Counted from the first letter of the stretch, positions 1-12,276 are shown. The stretch is 64,000 bases of DNA from Hericium rajendrae (GCA_033439255.1 CM065890.1:1178001-1242000); one strand, 5' to 3'. Notes: a model not told the origin generated them from the sequence alone. Made by a program: numbers and translations.

Positions 1-851
1 ATGGTACGCACGCAGGCGCGCCTGCGCGGACGCCTGGTACGCGTCTGTGGTGAGCGCCTTCAGCGCTTTCTTGTCGCCGCTGTATTGCAGGTTGGAATGG
101 CTCAGAAAGGACGAATGGAGGCAGCGACGTACGCGGCGATGGCGTTGTTAACCTTTTTGTACGTGTCGAGGAACTCGGCGCGCCACGGCGCGATCCACGC
201 GTCGTCCTTCGTCGAGCGCGTGCCGAAGATGGGCAGCGAGAGAGGACGCTCGATGTGTATGCCGGGGAACATCCCATCTTTGGCGAGGGCGTGCATGCTG
301 CATAGCACAGCGGCGCGTCAACACGAGTGCACGTCACGGAGACCAAGAGAGGTGCGCACCTTTGCGCATTGAGAAGGCTATTTCGTGCATTTGCCCATGC
401 AAGAGTGGCCGCATCTTTCACGGAACTTGGCTTGGATTTAGTGGAGAGCAGCTTTTGCGACAGGTGCAGGTCTTTTCTTTCCCGGCGGGTCAGAAATGCA
501 CACTTGAGCTAAGGAGGAGTGAAACGCACTGAGCACTTCAACGGGGGCCGCCCATATGTCTTCCTGGAGCATGTGCTCCTGGCTGATCATGCGCTGCAAC
601 ATCTGGATGCCCTCCTCCTCCGTCTGGTCCCGCGCGGACTTGCGCTGGGTCTTCGTGTAGGACGCCATGCCGCGCGTCTGCGCAGGGACGTGTCCATCTC
701 CATGAGGGCGTATAGAACGAGGTCTGTCCGCGGAGGGGGAAAGCGACCAGATGAGGGAGGAGAGTATCGTTGAGCGATGTGTGGTAGGGATTGCGCGGGT
801 ACGCAGGTGGCGGAGGACATGGTGGGATGCTTGGGTCGCCTGAGTTGCCAT
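1..851 (-). CDS. Tim44-like / mL45 (Mba1)-type mitochondrial protein, partial
   Basis: The 3' end runs off the window. Exons that keep frame are 530..851, 360..471, 133..297 and <1..79, separated by 52-62 nt introns; the first intron has a CTGAC branch site and an AAG acceptor. The N-terminus is Arg/Ser/Thr-rich and acid-poor, as in mitochondrial presequences. It is followed by RKSARDQTEEEGIQMLQRM and QEHMLQEDIW, then the start of a Tim44-like fold (DTYKKVNNAIAAGDKKALKA), which recalls mitochondrial ribosomal mL45/Mba1, the factor that tethers the ribosome to the inner membrane. Family placement rests on these motifs and the general layout; the C-terminal half of the domain is not visible. 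The second exon is the least certain. Transcribed away from the CHCHD2-like gene, 330 bp from its start. Confidence 0.72.
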
Positions 852-896
852 ACTTTCCTAATACGTGAAAGACCAAAACCAAGCAGCACACTCGTC

Positions 897-963
897 AACA
901 ACAACACCGACGGCGGCGACGAAGAAAGGAAAGACGACGACGACGGAGGCGGCGGCAGCGGCG
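897..963. repeat. Simple GAC/GGC-rich repeat in divergent promoter
   Basis: Short purine/GNC trinucleotide-rich tract (acaacaacaccgac, gacgacgacgac, ggcggcggc) in the 329 bp between two divergent mitochondrial-protein genes. No coding role seen. Confidence 0.6.
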
Positions 964-1130
964 GGACTCCTGTCACTGGGCACTGGCAAGACCTCCGCGA
1001 GCGCCCGTCCCGATTGCTGACATAAGACGGCAAATTGCTCTCACGGTATTCGCTGGCCGGCCGGTGCCGACGGGCCTCATAAATCGTTGCGTGTCCCCCG
1101 CTCTGACTTTTCCAGAGTTTTCGTCCCATT

Positions 1131-1136
1131 TATAAT
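1131..1136 (+). promoter_or_regulatory. TATA-like element of the CHCHD2/Mix17 gene
   Basis: TATAAT lies 45-50 bp upstream of the ATG at 1181, a typical position if the 5' leader is very short. Inferred from sequence only. Confidence 0.4.
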
Positions 1137-1180
1137 CCCATCCCTTCTTGTCACCTACCACCACAACCACTCTACATATC

Positions 1181-1753
1181 ATGGCTGTAAGTCCTCCCTT
1201 TCTATGAAGTTCTGTTCGTCCTAGCTGACTGTCGTCGTCCTACAGCGTTCATCCCGCTCGCGCCCGTCGGCATCGCGCTCTGCTCCCGCGTCCACTCAGT
1301 CCCGCGGCCACGCTACCGCCGCCTACCCCACGCACTCGCAAGCGCCCCCTGCGCCCGCGCCGCCCGCCCACGCGCCCTCCCAGGCGCAAGCGCAGACCTC
1401 CCAGGGCCCTGGCATGCTCGCGCAGATGGCCGCGACCGCTGGCTCCGTTGCCGTCGGCTCGACTATCGGCCACGGCATCTCGAGCATGCTCTTCGGCGGC
1501 GGCGGCTCCAGCGCGCCTCCCGTCGAGCAGCAGCAGGCGCCCCCGCAGCAGCAGCAGATGACTCAGAACTCGGGGATGACCTGTGAGGTCCAGGCGAAGG
1601 AGTTCACGAAGTGCTTGGACAAGGCCGACTTGCAGAGTTGCTCGTACTATTTGGAACAGTTGAAGGCTGTGAGTGTTTTTTCCTTCTTTTGTCGTAAGGC
1701 GGAATGTGCTGATGGGTTTTGTGCAGTGCCAGGCTGCGGCTGCCCCCTACTAA
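1181..1753 (+). CDS. CHCHD2/Mix17-family twin CX9C protein
   Basis: Three exons (1181..1186, 1246..1668, 1727..1753) give 151 residues. The first exon is only ATG GCT. Order: Ser/Arg/Pro/Ala-rich N-terminus, Gly/Ala-rich hydrophobic centre (AATAGSVAVGSTIGHG) ending in a Gly run, Gln-rich linker, then a C-terminal CHCH domain. Cysteines at about 115, 125, 134 and 144 form two exact CX9C pairs, the last Cys coming from the final exon. The family is imported into the mitochondrial intermembrane space by the Mia40 disulphide relay; members (yeast Mix17, human CHCHD2/10) are linked to cristae and respiratory function. Head to head with another mitochondrial gene, so a shared promoter is plausible. 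Very confident in family, less in exact function. Confidence 0.93.
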
Positions 1754-1989
1754 TTTTGCCAGGAGGCTTATATTTAGATGTTGGTGTTGGGACGATGTTG
1801 TTCGACGTGCTCTAATGTTGCTCTTTACGATTGAGTAATGTTATTTGTCCGGTTCACCAAATTTCTGGCCACCATATCACCGAGTTCTCGCCCAACAACC
1901 GGCATGTCCGATCGGTTGTGGTGGATGCTACATCGTATCGGCTCCAACCAGAAATGGTATGACTTCTGGGTTGCAGTTCTGCTCTGCAT

Positions 1990-2751
1990 TTACTTCTTCT
2001 CCTGCTCGAGCTCCTTCTCTACCGCTTCCGCCATCTCCCCCAGCGTCCCAAATTTCCACACCCATCGTGCGCCCTGCACTTGTTGCCCAATAACCTGTCC
2101 CGGCCGCTCAATCCATACGCTCGCCACGCCCATCTCATTCGCAGGCACATGGTCATGCCGCAACGACGCCGCTACAACCAGCACCTCATCCTTCCCCCAC
2201 CCCCACTTACTCTCGATATCGCTCAGCGCGCGCTGGAGCATGATGGGCGACGGCTTGTATGCGCCCATGTCCTGCGCGGTGATAACGTGCGCGAAAGGCG
2301 ACTGCGCGCCCGGGGGCGTGAGCGCCGCCTCGGTGGCCGCGAAGGACGCGCGGTCCACGTTGGAGAGCACGACGAGCTTGTAATGCGCCGCGAGCATCTG
2401 CAGCGCACGCACGGTGTCAGGGAACGGGCGCCAGTCCTTGATACTCTGCCCGAAGCGCACGTGCGCCTCCTCATCCTCGTCCGTCCGGTCGCCTCGTGCG
2501 AGCGCGCGGTGCGCCTCCGCGAGCAGTGCGCTGTACGGCAGCTCGGGGCGCGCGGCCTGCAGGTCCGCCTCGACGGCGCTGAAGGCCGCGAGCGTGTCTG
2601 TGTCGGACCAGCCCTGGGCTGTTGCGAGTGGGCGCAGGCCGGCGAGGATGCCGGATTCCCAGTCGACGAGCGTGCCGTAGACGTCGAAGACGAGAGCTTT
2701 GAAGTGCGTGAGGCGCAGATCGGGAGCGAGGGCGCTGGTGTTGGTGGCCAT
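1990..2751 (-). CDS. Haloacid dehalogenase type II (HAD superfamily hydrolase)
   Basis: Single uninterrupted exon of 253 residues, about normal length for L-2-haloacid dehalogenase-like proteins. Motif I is FDVYGTLVDW with the nucleophile Asp at residue 23; motif II is VVLSNVDRAS; motif III is the Lys of AYKPSP; motif IV region is VAASLRHDHVPAN. The frame is open for 29 more codons upstream (to 2838); I chose the Met that leaves a normal short N-terminus. These enzymes hydrolyse carbon-halogen or related bonds through an aspartyl ester; in fungi the substrate is usually unknown, so only the class is asserted. Lack of introns is unusual beside its multi-exon neighbours. Cytosolic by absence of targeting signals. 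Confidence 0.9.
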   Translation of the reverse strand: MATNTSALAPDLRLTHFKALVFDVYGTLVDWESGILAGLRPLATAQGWSDTDTLAAFSAVEADLQAARPELPYSALLAEAHRALARGDRTDEDEEAHVRFGQSIKDWRPFPDTVRALQMLAAHYKLVVLSNVDRASFAATEAALTPPGAQSPFAHVITAQDMGAYKPSPIMLQRALSDIESKWGWGKDEVLVVAASLRHDHVPANEMGVASVWIERPGQVIGQQVQGARWVWKFGTLGEMAEAVEKELEQEKK

Positions 2752-3705
2752 CGATCTGTAGGAATGGCTTGGGGGAGAGATGTTGGGCTGTGAAGAAGTT
2801 AGGATTTGTTGTAGACGTGACTCATTCACACACTGCATGGGGATAAGCTAGAACATTGGCATGTCGCGTCGGGTTCTGGTTCTTCTCTTCTCCATTTAAA
2901 TGGGGATATATCCCTCAAAGCTTGGCCTTATCCTTCAGACTTCTGGGTAAGCGGTTTCGCATACCGTTCGACGTACATATCGTGAATAGAGAGTTTTTGC
3001 AACCCATTCCAACTGACAGCCACCGCGAACCCAACCGCTCCACAGTCAAACCCTAGCACGGCTCGAGCTCGGAGCATCCAAGATCCCGCTGTGAGCTGCA
3101 AGAACATCTGTAACTTTAAGCTTCACTGGCCACTGCCAATCTTCAAGCTCCTCCACGAAGCTCGTCAGACCTCTCAGATATCGTCTTGAGGGAACGTCCC
3201 GCAGGTTCACAGTGCGCTCGCACCGCCGACAGTGCGAGGGAGGGTACGCATTGCAGGTAGAGTGACTGGCAAGCCGATTATGTCAAGGACCGGTGCCGCT
3301 CCAATTCAAAGATCCCAGTCGAGCGTCGGGAGATCAGTTCGACTTGGCGCTCCACCAGTCGATTCCAAGTCCGAGTTCGACCCGTTGCAAAAACTCTCTA
3401 ATGCTGCCTGAAAGTTGCTGGAGCAAACGCGCTTGAGTTGCCAATGACGTCCAATATCCACACACGTGATGCCGGCGCTACCGCGTCTTGTACCTCAGGA
3501 CCTGTCATGTCCACATCTGAGCTGCCTGTTTTTCACCTCTTGCGAGGAGGAGCATGCCGGTGCGTTGTACGCGGTAGAAATACTAATCCTGGCCTCTAGA
3601 TTCCAGGCTACTAACGACACAATCAAGTACCCTACAAGACCTAATACAGTCCAACCTGCATATTGATAACCTCGCTAACCGCACGCTACTACTGAAATCG
3701 ATACC
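2752..3705. other. Divergent intergenic region, no gene seen
   Basis: 954 bp between the dehalogenase start and the SYG1/XPR1 start. No ORF with coding character, no tRNA-like fold and no clear repeat were found; it presumably holds both promoters. Confidence 0.5.
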
Positions 3706-6700
3706 ATGAAATTCGCTCGGTCCGTGTCGTCTCATTCACAACTGCTCTGCTTAGAAGTATGCTTACCCTATGCATGTAGATACCTTGATGAGGCCCAAGT
3801 GCGTTCTGTCACCTTTTTGCGTCAGTGCACATCCTGCTCACTCACACCCAGGCGCCCGAATGGAAGCGCGCATACATGTACGCGCTCCCCTCTTTTTTTG
3901 GTCCACCATAACATCTTACGGCATGAATACCCAGTGACTACCGTGGCCTGAAAAAGCGCATTTCGGCCGTGCGCCGCTCGATGGAGGGCGAGGCGCGCGA
4001 TACACGGGACTCGTCGAACGACGAGCCAGACGGAGACTTCTCGCCAGGGATGAGCACCGCGAGTCTGCACCAGACGGAGCCGCCCCAGCCGCTTTCGAAC
4101 GAGAGACTCTCGAATGCGCAGACGGAAGTGGACCTTGCGGAGGCGCATGGGGACCTGGGGATGACGTCCTTGAGGCCGCGAGGAGATAGTGCTGTGCGTT
4201 TTTCTGTCAATATTTGGGTCAGAGTGATGTTGATTTTATGCGTCTCTAATCTCAGTTAAAGTTTACGGCCAACGGCGACGGTAGGCACAGAAATGAAAGC
4301 GACGTTGATGTTGACCGCAATACCAATACCATCATCGATGCCACAGCACCCTTTCCTTCTTCCTCCTCCATGCCCAAACCCGACACCACCGCCCAAGCAA
4401 CCGGAACACCCAGTCCCCGCCGCTTCAGCAACATCCGCCGCCGCGTCTCCACCATCCGCATGCGCAAAGGCTCCGGGTCATTTTCCAACGGGTCCGGCCC
4501 GCTCACGCTCAACGCCATCCTCTCCACCCTGTCGTCCGTCCAGCTTGCCTTCTTTGACAAGCTCGATCGCGAGCTGGTCAAGATCGAGGCGTTCTACCTC
4601 GCGCGCGAGCAGGACGCCCGCGCCCGCGCCGCCCAGCTGCAGCTGCAGCTCGCCGAGCTGCGCGACCACCGCCGCGCGTTCTATGTGCGTCCCCTCCTCT
4701 ATTTCCCTGTCTCGGTCATTGTAATTGGTGTGTGTGGTGGGACAATAGAAGGCGCACCCGGAAGCGCCGCGCACGTGGGCCCATCCACTCAGCTTCCTCT
4801 CGTCGCACAAGTCGCACCGCACCGCGCGTACCGCGTCGCGCGTCCGCCGCGCGCTGCACTACGCGCATACGGCTCCCCTCTCTATGCATCGCAACTCGTC
4901 GTCCTCGCCGGACAAGGAGAAGGAGAAGGGCCCCGAGAAGAGGCGCAGCGTCAGTCCGGAGCGCACGCGCACGCTCGATCCGGAGGAGTATCAGGATGCG
5001 CGCAAACGGCTGAAGAAAGCGGTGTTGGAGTTTTATCGGTATGTGTGTGTTTGCGCTGGATAGGCGCTTCAGGACTAACGACTGGTTGTAGTTATTTAGA
5101 AGTACTGAATAATTATCGGGTAGGTCTTTGGACAGGGACGTGGCCTACTCGGTATGGACTGAGTATATGCGTCCTCAGATTCTGAATCTTACGGGATTCC
5201 GCAAGGCCCTGAAGAAGTTCGAGAAAACCACTGGTGTACGTTCGTCTCCTGATCTCATCTCGCTGGCTCCTCATTTCGTCCGTGGAAAGATTCCAGTCCA
5301 GGAAGTCTACATGAACGAGAAGGTCGAGCCTTGCGCGTTCGCATCCGGCGACGTCATCCAGAACCTCGTCAAAGAGATGGAAGAGCAGTTCGCCGCGCGC
5401 TTCAGTGCGTCTGTCCCCCCTCGCCTTCGACCGTGCCCGAGACTCACGTTTACACAGCGCATGGCGACAGGAAACGCGCACTCGTACGTCTGCGCGCGGG
5501 ATCGGAGCACAAGACGCACCACTTCAGCACGTTCCGCACGGGTCTTGCGCTCGGCCTTGCGGTCCCCGCGCTTGTCGACGGCATCATGCGCAGTGCGTCA
5601 TCCCCATGTCCCTCCTTCCCATTTTGACGGCTGCGTGCTTATTTTCACACAGGTTTTCATGCGGACACGCGCGCAGCGATTAGCGGATGGGACAGCTTGC
5701 TGTTCATCTACTCGATCTTGCTCGTGCCGTCAGTGTTTGCGTTCCTGGTTGGACTAAATCTGCTGGTCTGGAATCACGCCCGAATAAATTATGTATTCAT
5801 CTTCGGTACGTGTGTGTCTGTGATCTGCGATGCCGAATGCTGACGCGCCATAACACCATAGAGTTAGATATCCGGACGCGACTGGATCATCGGGAATATT
5901 TCGAGGTGCGTGACATGCGCATAAACGCTATTTTCGAACGCCTCGATGACCCCGCGACAGCTCCCGGCGATCGTGCTTGCGGCGCTCTGCTACGCCTTCT
6001 GGTTCTCATTTGCGCGCATTGGGGAAGGCAGCATCGCGCCGACGACGTGGCCGCTCGTATGGCTGCTTTTTGTGTTTGGAGTCATGATCAACCCGATTCC
6101 CATATATTTCCGGGACAGCAGGTGGTGGTTGATACGCAACACGGCGCGGCTGCTGACGAGCGGCGCGCACCGCGTCGAGGTGTGTCTTTCTCACTGTGTC
6201 CTCCTGTCCCGCTCAATAATCGGTTCCATAGTTCGCAGACTTCTGGATGGGGTGCGTTGCCGCCTCCCCTCATCGACCGCTGACGCTGACCCGCCCGCAG
6301 CGATCAGTTCTGCTCGCTCCTCTTCTCGCTCAGCAATCTCTACTTCGTCGCGTGCGCCTACAATGTCGGCTTCCGCCCAGACCCATTCCCACGCTGCTCC
6401 GCGCCGAAACATTGGGAGGTGCAGTTCGTGCTTGCGGCGCTGCCACTCCTAGCGCGTTTCACGCAGAGCGTGCGTCGATGGGTGGATTCGCGGCTCGTGA
6501 CGCATCTGATCAATGTAGGATTCATATCCCCAGCCCTCCTTTTTACCTGAATCTGACGGTCGAATAGGCGGGGAAGTACGGAACGGGCGTCGTGTATTAT
6601 CTTTGTTACTATCTCTGGCGACATAATGGTGGGCATCATTTTGTCCGTCATATCTGGTGGACTTACCAACGTCGACGTCTCCAGGGGCGAAGGACGGCGG

Positions 6701-7372
6701 GGCGACGTTCGCTGTCTTTTGTCTCTTCGGTACTATCTATGCTACTTATGCTGCATCTTGGGTATCGTACCGCTCCATTTTTTTGTCTCCACTCGCTGAT
6801 GGCGGGCCTGGGCTACAGGACTTCCTTATGGACTGGTCTGTCCTCCGACCGCACGCAAAGCACCGTCTGCTCCGTGACGAACTCGTATACTCCAGCCACA
6901 TCCCAGTGCGTGATCCCCTCCTATCCAATCCTGTGTATTCTGACCCTTCGCACGCAGCTTTATTACTTCGCCATCGTGAGTCTGCCGCATATCTATCTTA
7001 CGTCGAGCAGAGCTAATTAGTGTATAGATAAGCAACGTCTGCATCCGCTTCATCTGGGTCATCTACATCCCAACCAGGGGCCCATCCACCGCCCTACGCA
7101 CCTGGATCGCAGCCATGCTCGAGATTCTGCGGCGCTGGCAGTGGAACTTCTGTCCGTGCTCTTGCCTTCGTGCTTCTGGTGGCTGTGGACTGACTTTCGC
7201 TTGCACAGACCGGCTGGAGAACGAGCACCTCGGTAACATGGATCAGTACCGCATCACGCGCGAGGTGCCGCTGCCGTACTCCTTCGACGAGGTCGAGCCC
7301 GAGTCGGACGGCGAGGAAGATGGAGATGGCGAGGTTGAGGATGCAGATGGGAATGGGAAGCTGAAGACTTGA
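3706..7372 (+). CDS. SYG1/XPR1-type SPX-EXS phosphate exporter
   Basis: Many-exon gene. It starts with three micro-exons (3706..3719, 3780..3798, 3852..3877) and a longer one from 3935; these join in frame to MKFARYLDEAQ, then APEWKRAYIDYRGLKKRI, the hallmark N-terminus of SPX domains, which bind inositol pyrophosphates. A second SPX part follows (LTLNAILSTLSSVQLAFFDKLDREL ... AVLEFYRYLEVLNNYRVLNLTGFRKALKKF as separate pieces). Several membrane segments come next (TGLALGLAVPALVDGIM, LLVPSVFAFLVGLNLLVW, LAALCYAFWFSFA, LVWLLFVFGVMINPIP), then the EXS domain with SLLFSLSNLYFVACAY, KYGTGVVYYLCYYLWR, TIYATYAASWDFLMDWS and FIWVIYIP. The C-terminus is acidic. The family exports phosphate across the plasma or Golgi membrane. 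The gene appears intact. Confidence 0.93.
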
Positions 7373-9040
7373 TGGTAGGGATTTTGATGGCGCCTGGGAC
7401 ACTGTCGTTCTTTGTGGCGAGCGAATTTATATGGCCTGCTGTATAAGCCTACGTTGTAACACACGAAATGGTCCCGGGACGGTTTGATGTATATACGCGC
7501 TTTACTAATGCTGACTCTCGACTGACTGCGATCGCGTACACAAAACCAGTGACACTATAATAGACCAAGTTTATACGAAAGGGCGTATCAAATGTCTTCA
7601 CTAAGTTCACAAGCACACAGAAAATTAGTGCGAGCAGATGAAAGGCATATTGATACAAGTATGCGGTGATACAAATACAAATGCAGGATACAAGAAGCAA
7701 TACAAGGATTGGCAGGGGGATGCAAAGGACGCGACAAGCAGCACCACATGTAGTCGTTCAGCAGGTCACTAGGATGTGAGATCAATGACCAGCGGTGTAG
7801 AATATGAAGGGACACATACAATGATGTAAGTTGTCCAGCTCTTTATGGCCTTGTAAATCTGGGCGAGAGGGTTGTGATGGTTGAGCATCGGGTCTGATCT
7901 GTAAATTAGTCAGGTAAGTAATAGTGTTCAGAGGTATATGAAAGCAAAAGTAATGGTTACCACCGGTGGCCTTATCCCTACGCTAACAAGCAGACCATCA
8001 ATACGCCTGAGGACCAGCAGCAGCGGACGCACCGGAATCAAGGCCCATGAACAAGCGTGCGTGGTGTCGAGGTGGGGCGATATGTGGGTGAGAGGCCGGC
8101 GTACACGGAAAATCGGGAGGTCGAGCGGGAAGGGCTGAGCGACCAACGCCGAGAAGGTTGCGGAAGCGGTGGCGACACGTTCGTGGACAACGGCGGCGAG
8201 TCTTCATGTTCAATAGTGTGGACTGCTGAGGGCCGCCGCTGTTGGGAAGCAATGGGGCATGCCTAACAATGGCGGGATAAGGTCAGCCACGACGCCGTAA
8301 GGTAGATCGGAGCACGTACCGTTGGAGAGCGCCCCTCCCGCCGCCGCCGCCGCCGCCACCGCCAGCCACCACCACCACCGTCGTCGTCGCCGCTTCCTGC
8401 CCCCGTCACCGACGACGCTCGAGTACAATACTTGTAACTAAGGCCCAGTTAGAGCCTGAAGGTGCGGTTTATACCCAAACGCCGGGTGATAAGACGCGTT
8501 CAGCAGGAGCCGCATGGTGCCTACTCAGTCTGCATCGGCCTCATAGAGGTACTGACTGAAAGACATACAGGCGCGATGCAGACCACTTCGGCGGGCGGTT
8601 CCTCTGTCGAGGTAGTGCGAATGAGCCGGTGACTCCACCCCAACCCCGGGGGGCTGAGGGGAGGCCAACTGAGGAAACAGGGCAAAAGCGGGGGGTATTT
8701 AAGCGTTTTGGAAGCGGCTGTGCTGACGGGGGGATAAGGTTCAAAATCTGGCTGGAATGCGTCAAACAGAGGCGCGTCGACGCGTCTGATAGGTCAGGTG
8801 CAGCTGGCTGGCAATCACGTGCGGCGGAGTCGCGGGCCAAACACACCAAAACTCAAGATCCTTGCATCTCTGTCGAGGACCACATACTTGCGGAGGGGAG
8901 GATGAGAAGGGAAACCGGGAAAGCAGTCAACAGAGTGGTGGAAGAAGGACCTGAGATATTTGGTCTCATAGTCTGAAAGTCGGCGGGGCGAAGCGAAGCT
9001 CACAGCTGGAGAAAGGGTATCGTATTAGCACCATGGTCTG
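7373..9040. other. Convergent intergenic region, possible small unresolved gene
   Basis: 1.67 kb between the 3' ends of SYG1/XPR1 and VPS16. On the minus strand, bases ~7816-7897 form a coding-looking exon flanked by good splice signals (acceptor ...TTTACAG, donor GTATGT) that reads SDPMLNHHNPLAQIYKAIKS then WTTYII, but I could not build a full gene around it: each joining tried meets a stop soon after. Other frames here are Pro/Arg-rich noise. A small spliced protein gene or a transcript tail is possible. Confidence 0.3.
8337..8395. repeat. CCG/CCA/GTC trinucleotide microsatellite
   Basis: Runs of CCG, then CCA/CCACC, then GTC repeats. The apparent Trp-rich frame on the minus strand here begins at a TTG, not an ATG, so I treat it as non-coding. 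Confidence 0.75.
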
Positions 9041-12000
9041 CTACTTCATCGATGTAGCTATTTGATCCAGTTCTCTCTGAATCATAGAATTCGGACACGA
9101 CTGTCTTAATTCACTGCGAAGAACCCATAAGCAGATTGCCTCAATCGCAGAAAGCAAAGGCACTTACTCGAGCTTAACTTTATCTCCCCTCTCCTTACAC
9201 TCTTTGCCCGCCATCCGCCACTCACCACATTCGATGTACAAATCTACCCGCTTGTGCGCATCGCATTTCGCAACATAAGTGGAGGCTTCCTTCGGATGGC
9301 CTTTCTCGACGAGATGCCGCACGAATGCCTCGTATCCGATCGGACTCCGCTTCGAGCGCGCGAAAGCATCGAGGCCCTCGAAGTCCCGCGTCTTGGTGAG
9401 CGCGTGCAGCTTGATATACCAGAAGCTGCCGCCGCGTACACTTAAGCATTCTGAGGCAGAGGAGAAAGCAAGGCGCACGCACCGCTTGTCAGGCACTTTG
9501 AAATCCGACTTGAGTTTGTCTGCTCTCTTCGACATGCCGTTGAGCAGGCACGTCGTGATCGTCTCATTCACGCTCTGCCCGAAGAATGGTATTTTGTCAT
9601 CCGTCTCTTTCTCTAGCTGCTGCTGGAATGTGAGCAGACGGCTGTACTCGTCCATCATCTATGCAAATATTTATACTCAAATCTCTGCATACCAGCGTGA
9701 CATGAAGGGAAATACACACCTTTGCCTCGAACGCGCGGTCCTTGTCCTCTGAGAAGAACTTGTGCGCCGCCTTGACCGAGGTGATCTTCGCCGTCGGATC
9801 CTATGCACAGATTTATACCAACGACCTTCTGTGTATGTGGGACGACTCACCTGCATCCGACTCGCCTCTTCCAGTGCCAACACTGCACTCTCCACCCGCC
9901 GGTCATCAGAGTAATAGAAATCACGCAGCATTTCGCGGTTCTGCTCGCGCGCGCGTAGACTTGCAGCAACTTACTGGCGGGTGCGAGCGTTGGACCGCCC
10001 TCCTCGATGAGCCTGAAGAACGTGCCGAGCGGGAGGCGGTTGTACAGATGCAGCAGGACATGGTATACTATATGCATAGTGAGTTTCAGGGAGACAGATG
10101 TAGGTGGAAGGAAGGGTGCGTACCAAGGTCAGTGTCACCACTATCCACTGCCTTCTGCAGCGCCAACCGGTCCTCCTTCATGGATAATAACAGCGGGACC
10201 TGGTCTGATGCCCTCGGCTCATGGTCCAACAGCTACCCAACAGACAACATCAGCACTAGCCTAGCATATCCCGCCCGGCCCAATCAAAGCACTCACCATC
10301 GTTGCAAGGCCCGCGCGCCCGACCTCCCACGCACGCCGCGCGATCTCCGCGTAGCTCACGCCGGGCCCGCCGAGCTGCTCGAACTTCTCGACGATGCTCG
10401 CGCACACCTCCGCGTCGCCCTTCTCCGCCTTCGCCTTGAGGATCTTCGCAGACGCCCAGTGCCGCAGCACCGCGTCCGGCGCGAGGCCGAGGTAGGATGA
10501 GACGCGCAGCGCGAGGAGATGCAGGTTGCGCGCGGTGAGGCGCCCGATGAGGTGTGTTGGGGAGAGATGCGCGTACCTGCCATCAGGAGGTAAGACAGTG
10601 GAGGACCCAGAGCACGGAGAACATACTGTGTGTATGTGATTGGGATGCCGATTTCGTAGAAGCGGACTGCGTTGAGGACTTTGAGCGTTTGGCCCATGTG
10701 CACAAAGTCGGTCGGGTCATGCAGGTCTAAGAATCCTTTGCCGAACTTCGCAGCCTGCACAAACCTCGTCAGCTAAAGCGACCACCGTCGGACGACGGAA
10801 CGTTGTGCGTACGTTGAGCAGCTTGCGCTGCCATGTGGGATCCCACTCCTGCCCTGCAGCATCGATAATCTCGTCTACAGCCTTGGCGAGGTCGGGGCGG
10901 ATGCTCCGAATATTCTCGTCGGCTTTTGGCGAGCGGTTTGTGAAGTTCTCCCAGGCGTCGAAAAGGATGGCAGATGGTGATGTCGAGCCAGGACGGAAGA
11001 CGGAAACAGAGGCAGCTACAGCATGCATCTTTGGGACATTAACTGCGACCTTGCAGGAACTGCCACTCACCTGGCACTTTCTGGACGAAGTCGCTGACGT
11101 CCGGCCCAATTATGCGCACGCCGTCAATTTCGGTTATAGCAAAAGTCGATCCAGCATAGAAATACCTGTACGGGCGGTCCATTACACCATTCCGACAATA
11201 CAGTCGAGGTAAGAAGACCACATACTGAAGCGTATCACCAAATGGCCCCACCAGCAATGCTAGCGAGTCCCAGGTGACCAAAATCGCATCGCTTCCGCAC
11301 CACTCAACCTGCTTGACCTCGCCCTCGGTGCCCACGACACCCCGCGTGTCGAATTCGGCAAGATTTCGTTGGAAATCGGTCGACACGACCCAGAGCGTGC
11401 CGGAGAATGTGAGCAGCGCGAGCGACTTGCCGTTCGGGGACGGCGAGAGGTGCGAAAATGGCCCACGGGAGAGACGTTGATCTACGGTCTCGAGGTTATC
11501 GACGCTGAGAATGCTCGAGTCGACGGAGAGCAGGACTTCAACGTGACGCGAGATATTGAAGTCGGGTGGGATGACTGCCCAAGAGTGTGGAGGCGCAGAG
11601 AGTCCTGCAGCGAGAAATTATGTGTTTAACATATCTCAGCATTGGCACAAATAATTGCGCACCTGGATTGGCCAGAGTGAGCGGCTTCGCGCCCTGCCAT
11701 TCCTTGACTTCCAGCAGCTGCAGTGACCCCGTCAGCGCGACGAGTCCTCCCTCGTGTATGCGCACGTCAATAATGCCCGTTTCAGTAGCATCGCTTCCCA
11801 GAGAATGCTGCTCGTAGTCGCCTTGAAGATCATATATTCGATAGACTCCCTCCTCGTTCACAACCACCAGCCGCTCGTCGCCTGTCCAGCCGAAGCGGAC
11901 AATCCTGCCTTGATCCCACTATCTCAAAGATCAGCATACATGATAAAGCATTTGGAGCAACGATATCCACACTGAATAGCAGCAGCCCTTCCCCTGCAGG

Positions 12001-12276
12001 GGAGAACACTTGTATTTGCGCCTTCGCAAATACGGGTGTAGCTCGTCCCAGTGCGATCAACTTGGTGTTATCACGCATGAGTGCTATTGCGCTATTTTAG
12101 AGCCATAGCGGTAAGGTAGGGAATCACACACCTATTGGCCCACCATAACGACACCCTGCGACTATGCAATCCCCGAGGTTTGGCAGCTTGCCGCTGATGG
12201 TGTACAGCTGCTGCCGTCTGTAGAAGACATTGCTGTCCTCCATGGCCTCCCATGACGCTGTGGGGTGATCGGCCAT
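9041..12276 (-). CDS. VPS16: VPS16, core subunit of CORVET/HOPS tethering complexes
   Basis: Multi-exon gene starting [20 protein letters not shown] at 12276. The N-terminal half is the Vps16_N beta-propeller ([60 protein letters not shown]). The C-terminal half is the Vps16_C alpha-solenoid ([73 protein letters not shown]). The apparent stop at 9164 is inside a GTAAGT donor: a last exon (stop at 9041..9043) adds [20 protein letters not shown] then TSMK, the usual VPS16 C-terminus. Estimated length near 840 residues fits the family. Vps16 with Vps33, Vps11 and Vps18 tethers endosomes and vacuoles for SNARE fusion. Head to head with the dehydrogenase gene, 360 bp apart. Confidence 0.95.

Noticed and set aside
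8210-8428. Minus-strand frame with a Trp/Ala-rich membrane-like segment
   Set aside because: Starts from TTG, is a read-out of CCG/CCA repeats, and does not join to further coding exons.
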